Shown one piece after another: positions 50,601 to 61,490 of a DNA stretch of 64,000 bases; within the stretch, counting starts at the first letter, position 1; every line of letters begins with the position of its first letter. The position numbers were made by a program, and so were the translations under genes. The stretch is taken from contig NC_021675.1 of assembly GCF_000247815.1 (NCBI RefSeq), positions 66,979,040-67,043,039 on the forward strand, in the 5' to 3' direction. The stretch comes from Ficedula albicollis. Taxonomy: Eukaryota > Chordata > Aves > Passeriformes > Muscicapidae. The notes beneath the pieces are model-generated. The model searched no databases. It had not been told where the DNA came from and saw only the letters and a program-made list of their open reading frames with translations.

Positions 50601-53600
50601 CCCTTTCCCTTGAAGACAGGAGTTCATGCAGGGGACAGAGCCAAAGCCTGCCCACCCCAGCACCCACCTTGCAGAGCTTCTCCCTGAGCCCTGTCCTTGC
50701 TCTGAGCTCCTTGCTCTGCCTCTGGACTCCAAGCAATCCCCACTCAGCAGGACCTGTCCTTGATGTTCCCATTCCTCTGCTCAATCCACTGTTGAGCAAG
50801 GCAAGCAGAGAAAAACAGCCCCTCTTGACACCAGAAAAACTGCTGTTGTTTCACTCCAAGGTGTTTTGACATTAATAATGTTGGGAAGATTCAAATAATG
50901 CTGCCAGGGGAATGGAGCAATATTTAACTTTCTTTTTACCTTCATCTCATTACTTGCTAGAAAGCCTGTTACAGAACAACAGCTTTTTTGTTTATGAAAG
51001 GAAAAGAGGAAAAAGTACTCCATAATTTTAAAACCTGAAATTGCTAAAGACAACACAGAGATTATTTACCCTAAAGCAACAATCCAACTTCAGCTACAGT
51101 AATTTTATAGGAGCTGCTGCAGACTTTCAGTTTTCTGCATTTTACAGCTGGTGAGAACTTTCACCATAAATTCAGACATTTGCAGTTCCTTTATCTGTCA
51201 TAAGGAAGTGGTTGGTAAATGAGTGAAGTGCTCCAGTTCCCAGGCATGTTATGATCCAACATCTGCTAAGTCCATGGAAATACTCCCTGTTGACTTCTGC
51301 CAGTTCTGGATCAAGCACTTTCAAAAAAGATGGAAAAGACAGAATATTTTTGCCTCTTTATCATTTAGCAGTAAGAAACCTGTTAGCCTAAAGTTCCTTT
51401 CCTGTGCCAATGTAATTCCACTGGACTCAGGACTTCACTGAAATGGAATTAGACCAAGAAATATTAGGGTGAGGTATCTGGGTAATGAATTATGTTTGTC
51501 CTCAGGAAATGAACTCCTGTGATGTGCTTTAAACCTGCAGGCTGTGGGAGCCAAGCTCTACAAAACATTGCTTTACAGATGACTCTGCTGGTTCCAGCCC
51601 CTGCAGAAGGGCAGCGACCTCCCTGCACTGAGCACAGACTCTACTGAATGCATTTAAAATGTTACTGAGCTGGTCTGATTTTTCACCTTTCACAGAGGAG
51701 CACTAGCCTCCTTTGTTTAGATAGAAATAAATGAAATAATTTTTGCTCTGACAAGCCCATGTTTCTCTGAGGAGACTCCCCTGCTCCATTTGCCATCAGC
51801 AGCATTTCTGGGTGCCAGGAGGATTCAGGCTTGGGACTGATTTCTTTCCTTTGCCATTGCAAATACTCTTGGTGTCTGCACAAAGCAAGCCTGACAGGAG
51901 CCCTCCAGCTGTCTCTGCTGAGGACAATATTGTTAAACTACTAATTTCTTCTGAGGTCTTCCATGGAGAAAAAAAAAATTGACTGCTCCCTTCATCCTGT
52001 TTTCTTCCCAAAGAGAGGGCAAATGCTCCAGGCTGGTGTCAGTCATCCTTCTCCATCAATTCCACTTTGCTTTCATTTTCAACACTGAAATTTGGGGTTA
52101 AACTAAATTCCTCCACTCCCTCCTCCCCAAAAATTGGTCACCACTCCTTGTTCCAGCCCCTTTTCTTTATGCTACCATCTTCCTCTCCAGCTCATTTGCA
52201 GCGTTGCCTCTGTTTGGATGGAGCAACCTCACTTGGGGTATCCACAGCCCTGACCAGATCCTGTCTGAATGTCCTCAAGCTGTCCTAGAACAACCCCAAC
52301 TCAGTAAGAAATTCTTCATGCTGCCTCAAACTTGAGCACATGGGCTTGTGAGTGCAGCAGTGAGGTCCTTTATTGAGTCTGGTACCTCTAAATCAATCCT
52401 AAATTGCAAACCCTGAGATTAATAGTGCCTATTTCAGGGTCCAGGCTTCTTTTATGACTTCCAGTATACTCTTTCCATGCTTTTCCCCCTAAAAATGGCT
52501 ATAGAAGTGTCAATTTTCCAGGAAAAAGGCTGTCTTACATTCTCCTTATTTTTATTTATTTATTGTCATACTTGTATTAAATTAGATTTCCCAGAAAATA
52601 AACCAGTTTTAATTTTGGATTGAAAGAGCGTCATGCACATCTCAGGAGGACTGAAGCTGATAGACAAGTTTGTGTCAGAGTAAGGCACGACACTTAGAGT
52701 ATTTTTAATAGGGAAAGAATTTAGGGTCTGACAAAAAGGAAAGGACAAGGAAATTGCTGAAGGTTTTTCTCTTGTTCTGTGTATTTTGCATTTGCTCTGG
52801 ACCCTGTGATCTAGTACTGTGTCTGTGGACTCGGATTCATGTTTAGGGTGTTGAAGCCTGGAGGGGCACCAAGGTTTAATGGATAATGGAGCAAACTCTG
52901 AACTGGTGTCTGGACAGTGTCACCTGCAAGAGCCTGCAAAATACAAACTGCTGCAGTCCAGCTACTTGGGTTCAGCCTGAATTTGGGATGCATATTTCAT
53001 TCTCCTCCTTCTGCTTCCCTTGCCCCTGACCCATATCACTAAATTTTTGGCCAATTTACTCCTCTGTATATATCTAATAGATATATATCTATATATCTAA
53101 TCGAGTGCTGCACGAGTTGTATTCCCAAGTCCACACCCAGGTGACATCCAGTCTGGGGGATGAGGAGAAGGAGCTGCATCTCTGGGCTCTGAACACCTCT
53201 CAGACCTCTTAAGAGCCCTCTTTGCTGATACTGTTCCTGGCTGCTGCTTGTTCACACAAGACCCTTAAAACACTTCTGCACTTTTTTTTTTTTTGCTGGT
53301 TTCAAGAAGCAGGCAGGCATTTATTTTAGAGGAGAAAGCTGAAAGCCTTTCCAGCACCATCATTGCTATTCTGGTGGTGCCTCTCCCGTGTCTCCCTGGA
53401 CCTAGCAGGCAGAAGGTCTCTGACAGCTTGAGCTTTGCCTCTGGTTCAGAGTGAGCAGCTCCTTACACAAAGTCCAGTGAGAAGGGGAAAACTCTGGAGG
53501 AAAGAGCATTTTTTATTTTATTTTTTAAATAATAACGGTCCTATTTCTGTTGGATTTCCTGCCACACAAAAACAGCCTAACCTTTCACACCAGTTTTGCC

Positions 53601-54439
53601 ATGGATCTGAACAGGGACATCCTGGGCTCTCCCTCCATCACTCCCAGCTGGAGCTGGTGCAATTAAGAGAGTTATTTTATGTTCAGGAGCTTGCTGGCTC
53701 TGCTGGTCCAACCCCCAGAATTATGAAACAAAATGAAGGGGATCAGCTGGTTAAGTTTTCTGGGTTGTCCCCAATCTGCAGTGGTGGCTTTGCACAGCTC
53801 TGAGTGAATGTGCCTCTATGCCTTGGAAATCTCCTTTCTCCTATGTGGGATCCATTTCACCTCATTATAGACACTGAAGATTTAATTGTTCACGCTGAAA
53901 GAGAGGGTGTGAGCTTCCTCTGCTGTTGTTAAAGTGTTTTCCAGAGAGGGATTTATTTCATCTGCTCTAGGATTCTGTTTTACAGTCTCCTTAGTACATC
54001 ACTCAGCTGGTGTAGAAAATAAGCAACCCCATTACCCCCCTTCCCTTTGGCTGTACAATCCTGCCTGCTCCCTTGTGCTAAAGAATCATTTCCATGAGGA
54101 ATCTGATGGGAGATTCATCTGGCAGAGAATTTCCCTTGGTGTCTTTTGGGGCTTTTGTAGGGGGAAGTGTGTAGATTTTACTTTTGTTTCAGCCAGCCCA
54201 GTTTCTGGGACACTCCACAGTCAAAGAAAATCTACAATGAGGAAAAGAATGACAAAGGAATAATTGGCTGAGGCGGAGGGATGGTGAAATAATACCAGCA
54301 CCCAGAGCCTTGGGTGGAATAAAGGGACTGTGGAAAAAGACAAATGCCTCTTTGGGGGGATATCTCATACACCAAGTGAGCTTAGAAGATTTCCACTTAT
54401 GAAGAGGCTGACTTGACTTCAGCCTAAACCCCAGTCTCA
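50601..54439. other. unique non-coding DNA
   Basis: No gene is recognised. An AT-rich near-palindrome (TAGATATATATCTA) lies around 53080 and a T run at about 53282-53294. A CR1-like stretch around 52240-52330 was too weak to call. Confidence 0.5.
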
Positions 54440-54502
54440 GAAGGCTTAGCCTAGATGGCCTTTAGGGGTTCCTTCCAACCCAAACTGTTCTGTGATTCCA
54501 TG
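54440..54502 (+). mobile_element. CR1 LINE 3'-end fragment (plus)
   Basis: TTAGCCTAGATGGCCTTTAG, then TTCCTTCCAACCCAAACTGT and TCTGTGATTCCATG make the CR1 3' terminus. Upstream sequence quickly loses similarity. Confidence 0.85.
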
Positions 54503-55587
54503 CTCTGAAGAACAGAACAACTGCTGTGCTGGAGTTGTGTCCCCTGGCCTGTCTTGGCACATTGACTCTCTTCACTGCCTCCCCTTGCAGGCTGTCCTTG
54601 GTGGCTGCAGCTCAGCTCTCATGCCCTGGGGACAGCAGGCACGTGGCACTGCCAGCATCGTGCTGCAGAGATGAGTGGTGGGCACACAGACACACTGCCC
54701 CATTCGCAAACCCTTTTCTTTAGAATTTACACACAGACTTATTCCCACTGAAGTCAGCATCAGTGAAGACCAGAGCTGTTTCTTGCTGGAGTAAATTAAA
54801 AATTAGGTCCATTAAAAAGGATGGGGCTTTCCATTAGGTTAGCAGGTTTTGTACTGGGCACCACATTATTTGTGAAGAACGTACAATTTATGTGTTTCCC
54901 TGCACTGTACAAGCAAGAGAACAGGGACTGAAGAAAACCAGCAACATTTAGAGCCCTCAGCCTCCCATCATGTTTAGCACAGCAGGGTGCAGATGACACA
55001 GGAATGCAGATGTGATGAGCGATTTCTGTGGCAGCTGAAGTTCACCAGAAAGCAATCCCTGTAAAGAAATTGCTGCAGGGAACTGTAACAATAAGAATTA
55101 CAATAAAGAACCAGTGACAAGAAAGCAGAAATGACAGTTTTTTCTGGAAGCATTTCCTGATTTATGTCCAACCAGAGTCTCTCTGAGTGAGCATATTAGA
55201 GCTTACACCACATATCAAAGAAATAATGAAACTTGCTTAAAATACAGGCATCCTCACTGCCTGAGTGATACTGGTTGCTAAAAGATACTTAAATAAGTGA
55301 ATAGCCCTGAAGCACAAGATGACCAGATGAAGGAAATTGTTTTGAAGTGCTGCTGCAGATAAGCTGGCTCAGTAACACACATATCCTAATTCTACAGCTA
55401 GCACTGAGCAGGAATGATAGCAGGACCATAGGGTTTTCTCTCCCCTGCCTCTCCTGGCAGCAGGATATTAACTGAGATAACGTTTCAGAATGAGCATGAC
55501 ATCCTGTGAGTGCCACACAGGCAGTGCAGGCACAGCTCAGGTCAGGGGGGCTCCCTGTGCCCTGGGCACTGTCCCAGCAGGTCACAC
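54503..55587. other. unique non-coding DNA
   Basis: No feature is recognised. Confidence 0.5.
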
Positions 55588-55667
55588 ACTGTCCCCTGCC
55601 CATGGCCCTGCCCCAGGGACCTCAGCCCTGGCTGACTGTCCCCTGCCCATGGCCCTGCCCCAGGTCA
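55588..55667 (+). repeat. two-copy tandem duplication, 47-bp period
   Basis: ACTGTCCCCTGCCCATGGCC begins at 55588 and 55635. The match covers about 33 bases. The unit is GC-rich. Confidence 0.88.
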
Positions 55668-56875
55668 TGCCATGAGCACCCTGCCGTGAGCCCAGCCCTC
55701 TGAGGAGAAAGGCAGTCAGCAATTACGGGTCAGAGGGATGCCACCCAGGGCACAGAGATCTGAGATGGAGCAGGGACGTGGCCAGCCCGCTCTGGATGGT
55801 GCTGCTGTGAGCAGGGTGGACATGACCACACTGGGTCAGGAGCTGGGCCCATTCTCTGCTGGCATTCAAAGGCAACAAGGATGAACCCACTCAGGCTGTC
55901 AGGTTTGATCTCTCCACTACAGGAAGGTGAAGGGCTTCTCTAGTGGACCCAGCATCTTTCTGAGTGTATTTAGTTTTCTCTCCATAACTTGGCCGCATCC
56001 CTTGCACGTTGGGAAGGCTTACAATAACCTGGGCATTTTCCCCACAGTGACTGGAAGCCAAGGACTCCAATCAAGGAACTGTTTTGCCAGTGGGCCATGG
56101 GAAGCTCAGCTGGCAGTGACAGGGCTCCCAGTGACTCTGGACTCTGAGCTGTGGCACACAGAGTTCAGTGCAATGTGCACAGGATGCCTGGGAAAGGATG
56201 GGAGGGGTGGGGTGAGAACAGCTGCATTTTAGGAAAGATCTCTCTCTAACACAATACAAGAACACAGTGAATGAAATACAAGAGTCAATAGTTCTTCAGG
56301 TTCAGGCACTGTTTTTAAACAACCACAGGCTGCTAATTTCTTTGTATCTCCACAAAAAGTGGAGAGACAGTACGAGCCAGGGAGGTGGGGAGGAATGAAT
56401 AATGTGGCATTCTCTTTTTGCTGAGTGACCTTTTAAAATCAAGGAACTGAAATCTAAATACCAGGGGGGTGCCTGGGGGAGAAATTACAGACAGCATCGT
56501 TGTTCCATGCTCCAGTCCTCCATTGGAAAGGCAGCACAGGAGGCTGAGTTAAAGCACAGAGAAAAGGCTCACCCCTTTTTCATTTAGACAACAGTGCAAT
56601 CATTTCACATTTGGCAGATCATTACTAAAAACCTACTCATAAATTCCAACTCAGTTGGTTTAGAACACAAAATTACTGATTCAGACAGCTGCAGAGTACA
56701 ATGAAATATTGAAACAAGTAGTATCTGGTGTTTACATTAAATATGACATGGCAAACAAAATGGTTTGCTTTGGTGTTTTCTGCATGTGGGCAGCATACTG
56801 AAGCTAGTAACGTTTAAACCAGACTTATGCTGCTCTTTCTACATTTTGAAGCATGTGTTAAATTCAATTATGATC
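55668..56875. other. unique non-coding DNA
   Basis: No feature is recognised. Confidence 0.5.
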
Positions 56876-56971
56876 TTGTGTGTCCTTATACTCCAGGAGC
56901 TGTTTTGCAGATTGTTGTGTGATTTGTGTGTCCTTATACTCCAGGAGCTGTTTTGCAGATTGTTGTGTGAT
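56876..56971 (+). repeat. two-copy tandem duplication, 48-bp unit
   Basis: TTGTGTGTCCTTATACTCCA begins at 56876 and 56924. The copies abut and look identical. Confidence 0.94.
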
Positions 56972-59399
56972 GCCATGATCTGGCTGAGTTCTTACTTGAA
57001 TCTGACTCATGGCATGCCCCTGCCCCTCTTAAAATCCCTAAAGCCAGAGGCCACTAGATCAGGAAATAATTCTTCCTGCAGTAATGCTTGACCTGAGCCT
57101 CATGCATGCCCTTAGCAGTGCCCTTAGATCCTTCATTGAGCCTGAGAATTCCCATGTAAGAGGGGCCAACATATCATGGAATGCCAGGAGTGACCCTGAA
57201 AATTGGTATTGCAGCTTATAGGAGGTGAAGTGGTAGGAAGGCAGTGTGAAGAGATGTGAAATCTCTGAAATGAGGAGGATTCTGTGGCCCAGGTTGCTGC
57301 TGATGCAGTATTACAGTGTAATACTCACAGGTGGGTCTGAGCAGACATTGGAGAGAAGCAAATTTCTGGAGCATCTCTGAAATCTGGTACAGAGAACAGG
57401 CTTTGCTAAGTTTTGCCAGACCCAGAGGTCACAGAAGGGATCAGGGAGTTTATTTCTGTCTCCTTGTGACCACAGGCAGCAGCTCATGGCTGGCTGGCTC
57501 TGCTGGCTTTGAGCAGGGTCCATCACAGTTTGACCTGCCCGGGGTGAATCGTGACAGAAGGTGCATTTGAGCATCACAGTGACCTGGAGACCTGGTGACT
57601 GCTAATGAAAGGTTTCAAGTTTTAATTGTCTGCAGTCACTGGCCTAGTTTGAGCCACCTGCAGAGTAGCAGAAGTTTGTAAAGAAATAGCACTGAAAATC
57701 TTGGGCTGTAAAACATCTGCTGGCTTTAAGATGACTTAAATAGATTATAGTCATGCTGTGAAGCTGTTTGTTTCAGTTCCCTTGTTTAGATTATACCAAA
57801 GAATTGCATTTGGGGGGTGGAGGTGATGAAAGAGAATTAGATAAATAGGTAGAAGATGCTCCAAATCCTTCCTTTCCCATGGCAGGCTCTGAAAAGACAT
57901 CACCTTTCTCCTGCTGGTACAGGACTTAGAGACAGCAGGGAGTCAGAACTGGCATCTGCCACCTCTCTGAAAGCTTGATAATCAGAGATGCACTAGATTA
58001 TTGCAAAACCAGCCCCACAGTCACAAGAGGGCTGGTGCCCAAAACTGCTCCAAGCATGAATGTCTGATATGATGAGAGGGGTGGTGAGGCACAGCTACGA
58101 GGCTGCACCAGCTCCTCCTGCAGCAGGTCACACACTGCCACACTTTGCTCATGTGAGGAAGGTCAGATAATCAGCATTCAGTCAGAAGGAGAGAAAAAAT
58201 GAGCCTGGGATTCATCAGTGTTAAAGCAAATGTTATAAATTATGCATGACCACTCATTTATCTGTGTATTTCCATTTGTAAGATGGTTGAGGGGTTTTTT
58301 GGGAGGAAAAAACCAAACCCAAACCCAAACCCAAAACTTCTGGTTTTCTGAACTTAGTGTTCAGAAGGTACCCTTTGACCTGGAAACAAAGTTTTGCCTA
58401 AGAAATAATTATCCTCCTCGTCCTAAACAGTCTAAATGTTTCTTAGTGCAAATTTGATAAGCCAAGAAATATACTAATTATTTTTCTCTTATACCATAAT
58501 CCTTTGACCACTACTTCCTTCTGATAATTTTCACAATTAAGTGCTGAAGAATAGCTGTTTTTTATTAATCCTGCCAAAAGACATAAAACCTTCACACCTG
58601 AGCTTTCAGAACTCCACTTGCAAACCCCTGCAAGAATAAGAGACCACAGGAGTTCAGAGCAACATACTTAATGGTGATGAATGTATATCAAAGTGAACTT
58701 TGGTCTTTGGACCTCACATCTTCTTGCCTGTATTCTCAAGTAATTTTATTGCACAGATCATTTCACCAGAACCTGGAAAACAGAGAAAAAGAGGAATTTG
58801 AGTAGCTGTTCATGTTGTCACACAATCTTTCACCAGGATCATCACCCATGTTCTTCCTTCCTGGTCTCTCTTCAAATAACTCTGATGCAGAAAAAAGGTC
58901 ATCCAGATAATGCCTTCAAATGCTTCACCATTCATTAGATTATTTATCATAAATACCTAGCCTGTAATTTTTGATATAATTCAAGATTCATTCTCACTGC
59001 TCTGTCTGAGGCAGAAAGAATAGATTATTCTCTTTGCAGCAGAGTCTGTTTGCTGTCTCTCTCTCTCTCCTCTCATCTCCTCAGCAGTATGAACAGCCCC
59101 ACATCTGCCAACTTTTCTCCCAGGGGACATTATCTGTAAATCTCTGTATGTTCTTCTAGTTCTACTTGTCTGTGTATAGTCTACATCTTCACAAGTGCCA
59201 CTCAAATCTAGAGAATCAAGGCACTTCCAATAGTTAAGAGCCAAGGAATTTGTGTCTCATATGGACCTGTATGGTATGTTTGGAGTTTTTAGCAGGACCA
59301 GCATATTTAATTTGATCCTGGTTGGATCTGCAAAGTCTCCCAGGAACTGTGTAGAGGAGAAATGGTGTAAGCAGCTGGATCCCATCCTCTCTCTTTCTT
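56972..59399. other. unique non-coding DNA
   Basis: A short (CCCAAA)n run lies at about 58314-58334 and a CT-rich stretch at about 59057-59076. No gene or clear mobile element is recognised. Confidence 0.5.
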
Positions 59400-60330
59400 A
59401 CTTGATTTTTACTGAGCGTTATTACTTTGCACTTGTCCACACCAATTTTTCTCATACTTGTTCATCTTACAAAGCAGCTTTTTCTGTCTTGTAGCAGCAA
59501 CAAAATGGAACAGGAATTCACTGATGAAAACACTGAAGAGTGCAAGACCCGCTGCAAACCCTGTGACAAACTACTCAATACATCACTTTAACAGCAAACT
59601 TGTGACAACTTCTCTCTGGCTCTGATTATTCCACCAGTTTTGCACCAATTCTGTGATTTTTTTCTTGCTGAGTTGGCTTCTGCCACTTGTTTATGAGGAC
59701 ATCATATGAGGCATTACCAAAAGTCTTAAGTGAAAGAGGCATTTCTTGCTACTCCTCTCTCCACTGGCCTTTATCCTGTCAGAGAGAGAGATTATATTTC
59801 CTTCACGTAATTTTTTCTTAACAAATCTGTATTAGCTGACATCCATTTATTCATTTTTTTGCCAGTAAGATTATTTGTGTATTGTTTACAAACTGCTCAG
59901 CTATTTATATAAGGAGGATAGAGTTTATACTTTTACTGTCTTCTGAGTGCTGAAGGTACCCCAACATCCTTCCCTTTCCTTCCCCCCTTTCCTCACCCTG
60001 TAAAAATGTTTGTGTACCCATTCTGCTCCACTTTGTTATCCACCAAGCTCTATGTTAAAAGGAGCTGGGTTTTCCTCCCTGTTTGCCTGAATGCTTCTTC
60101 TACACCTCACTGCTCTGGCTGAGAGAAGCATTTCCCTTTGATTTTCAGACTGGATTTATTTATTTCTGGGCAGCTTACACCTACTTTCTCTTTTGCTAGA
60201 TCTGTCCTTTGACTTAAGCAGTTCTTTTCTCCCCCTTGGTGTTTATCCCCAAAGACAGCTTTGCAATTTCATCCCTTTCAGACTTCATTTTTCTTGAGTA
60301 AACAGAAGCAGCGGTCACCTATGTTATTTT
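59400..60330 (-). mobile_element. ancient CR1/L3-like LINE fossil (minus)
   Basis: Motifs in reverse order of an old CR1/L3 reverse-transcriptase region: TTTGCACTTGTCCACACC, CATTACCAAAAGTCTTAAGT, TTTTTTCTTAACAAATCTGT, TATTAGCTGACATCC, GTTTACAAACTGCTCAGC, and further left-to-right TTGCTAGATCTGTCCTTTG and CTCCCCCTTGGTGTTTATC. The coding frame is fully decayed. The boundaries are approximate. Confidence 0.45.
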
Positions 60331-61397
60331 AGTGGTTTTTTTCTTGCATAAACTAGAATACCCTATCAATTCCACAAATAAATTTTCTGCAGCTTTGACT
60401 GTTGGATTTCCTCTTTCTTCAGCGCAGATGACCTGGCTTGTCCCAAGGACACCAGGTGAGTGCTCAGTGTCCCTGATGGTGATGTAGCTGCAGGTCACCT
60501 CTGCCTCTTCCACGGCTGCATCTGGCTGGTGTCTCAGTCCAGGAGTGACTCACACCTTTTTAAACACCCTAGAGCAGAAATCCCCCTGTTTCATCCCAAA
60601 ATGCATGAGATAATTTTGTGCTACAGAGCATAATCCTTTTTTTATTGTTTTGACAAGCTTCAAAGGCATGTGTTTATTCCTGTGTGATTCTTCCAACGCT
60701 CTTTGCATTCATGCTGCTCTCCAGCTTTGTATCACCAGCACAGTCCATGACTTAACTCCAACTTTCAGTGCAAGAAATTACTCACAGAACTACTGTATTG
60801 AGATCACTCTCCTGAGAAGTTTTGGAAGAATAATCCCTGTTTCCTTTACATACTCCCTGTTTCTCTTGCCCCTTCCCTACAAGTACCTTCCAGCTCTGTC
60901 TGCCTTGTCTGGAAACTTCTACCATGAGATCAAACCTGAAATACAAAAAGAAAAGGGACATGTGCTTCACTTCTTACATCACATCATGTGAAACAGTCAA
61001 GAAGCACCCTGGGTAAGACCAGGGCTGATCCAGACTCCTCTTTGCTGTGTTAGTGCAATTCTAGGCACAGGGTTGGATCCTACAGCAGCTTCTTATTTAG
61101 GATTAACATCCCACAGCAAGCTGTACAGCTCTCCATTATCTCTCCTGAGCAGAGAGAGCTGATTGCTTTCATTGAATTAAAAGAAGATGTCATGCTTTGC
61201 CCTCACTCCCACGCACATTCAGCCCAAGTTTAACAGCAGCATTTCTTGCAGCCTGACTTGTGGGGTGAGTTTCTTTCTTGGTTTTGTTTTGCTTTGTTTT
61301 GTTTTAGTTTGCCTTTTCTTTGTTAGCTCTTTGCACCCTTCTATTTTTGAGTAGTACATTATCAAATTAATAAGTGAGAATCACCATTTGAAGTTTA
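60331..61397. other. unique non-coding DNA
   Basis: A (GTTTT)n-type tract lies at about 61279-61307. No gene is recognised, and the 113-codon frame at 60650-60991 has no domain. The left part might extend the old LINE. Confidence 0.45.
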
Positions 61398-61490
61398 GGT
61401 ATCTTTGCAACAGCCCTGTGCCTTGGGGAAGTATATTATCCTGCTTTTTTACAGGGAGGGAACTGAAGCACAGAAGTAAAGGGTCAAATC
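61398..61490 (+). mobile_element. MIR-type SINE fossil
   Basis: GCAACAGCCCTGTG, TATTATCCTGCTTTTTTACA, GGGAGGGAACTGAAGCACAG and AAGTAAAGGGTCA align in order with the amniote MIR consensus (CAACAACCCTATGAGG, ATTATCCCCATTTTACAGA, GGAAACTGAGGCACAGAG, GTTAAGT). MIR is a tRNA-derived SINE fixed before the bird-mammal split. Such fossils in birds often survive because of functional constraint, but that is inference. Confidence 0.55.

Noticed and set aside
58314..58334. (CCCAAA)n as a telomere-like array
   Set aside because: Only about three to four units and not the vertebrate telomere motif.
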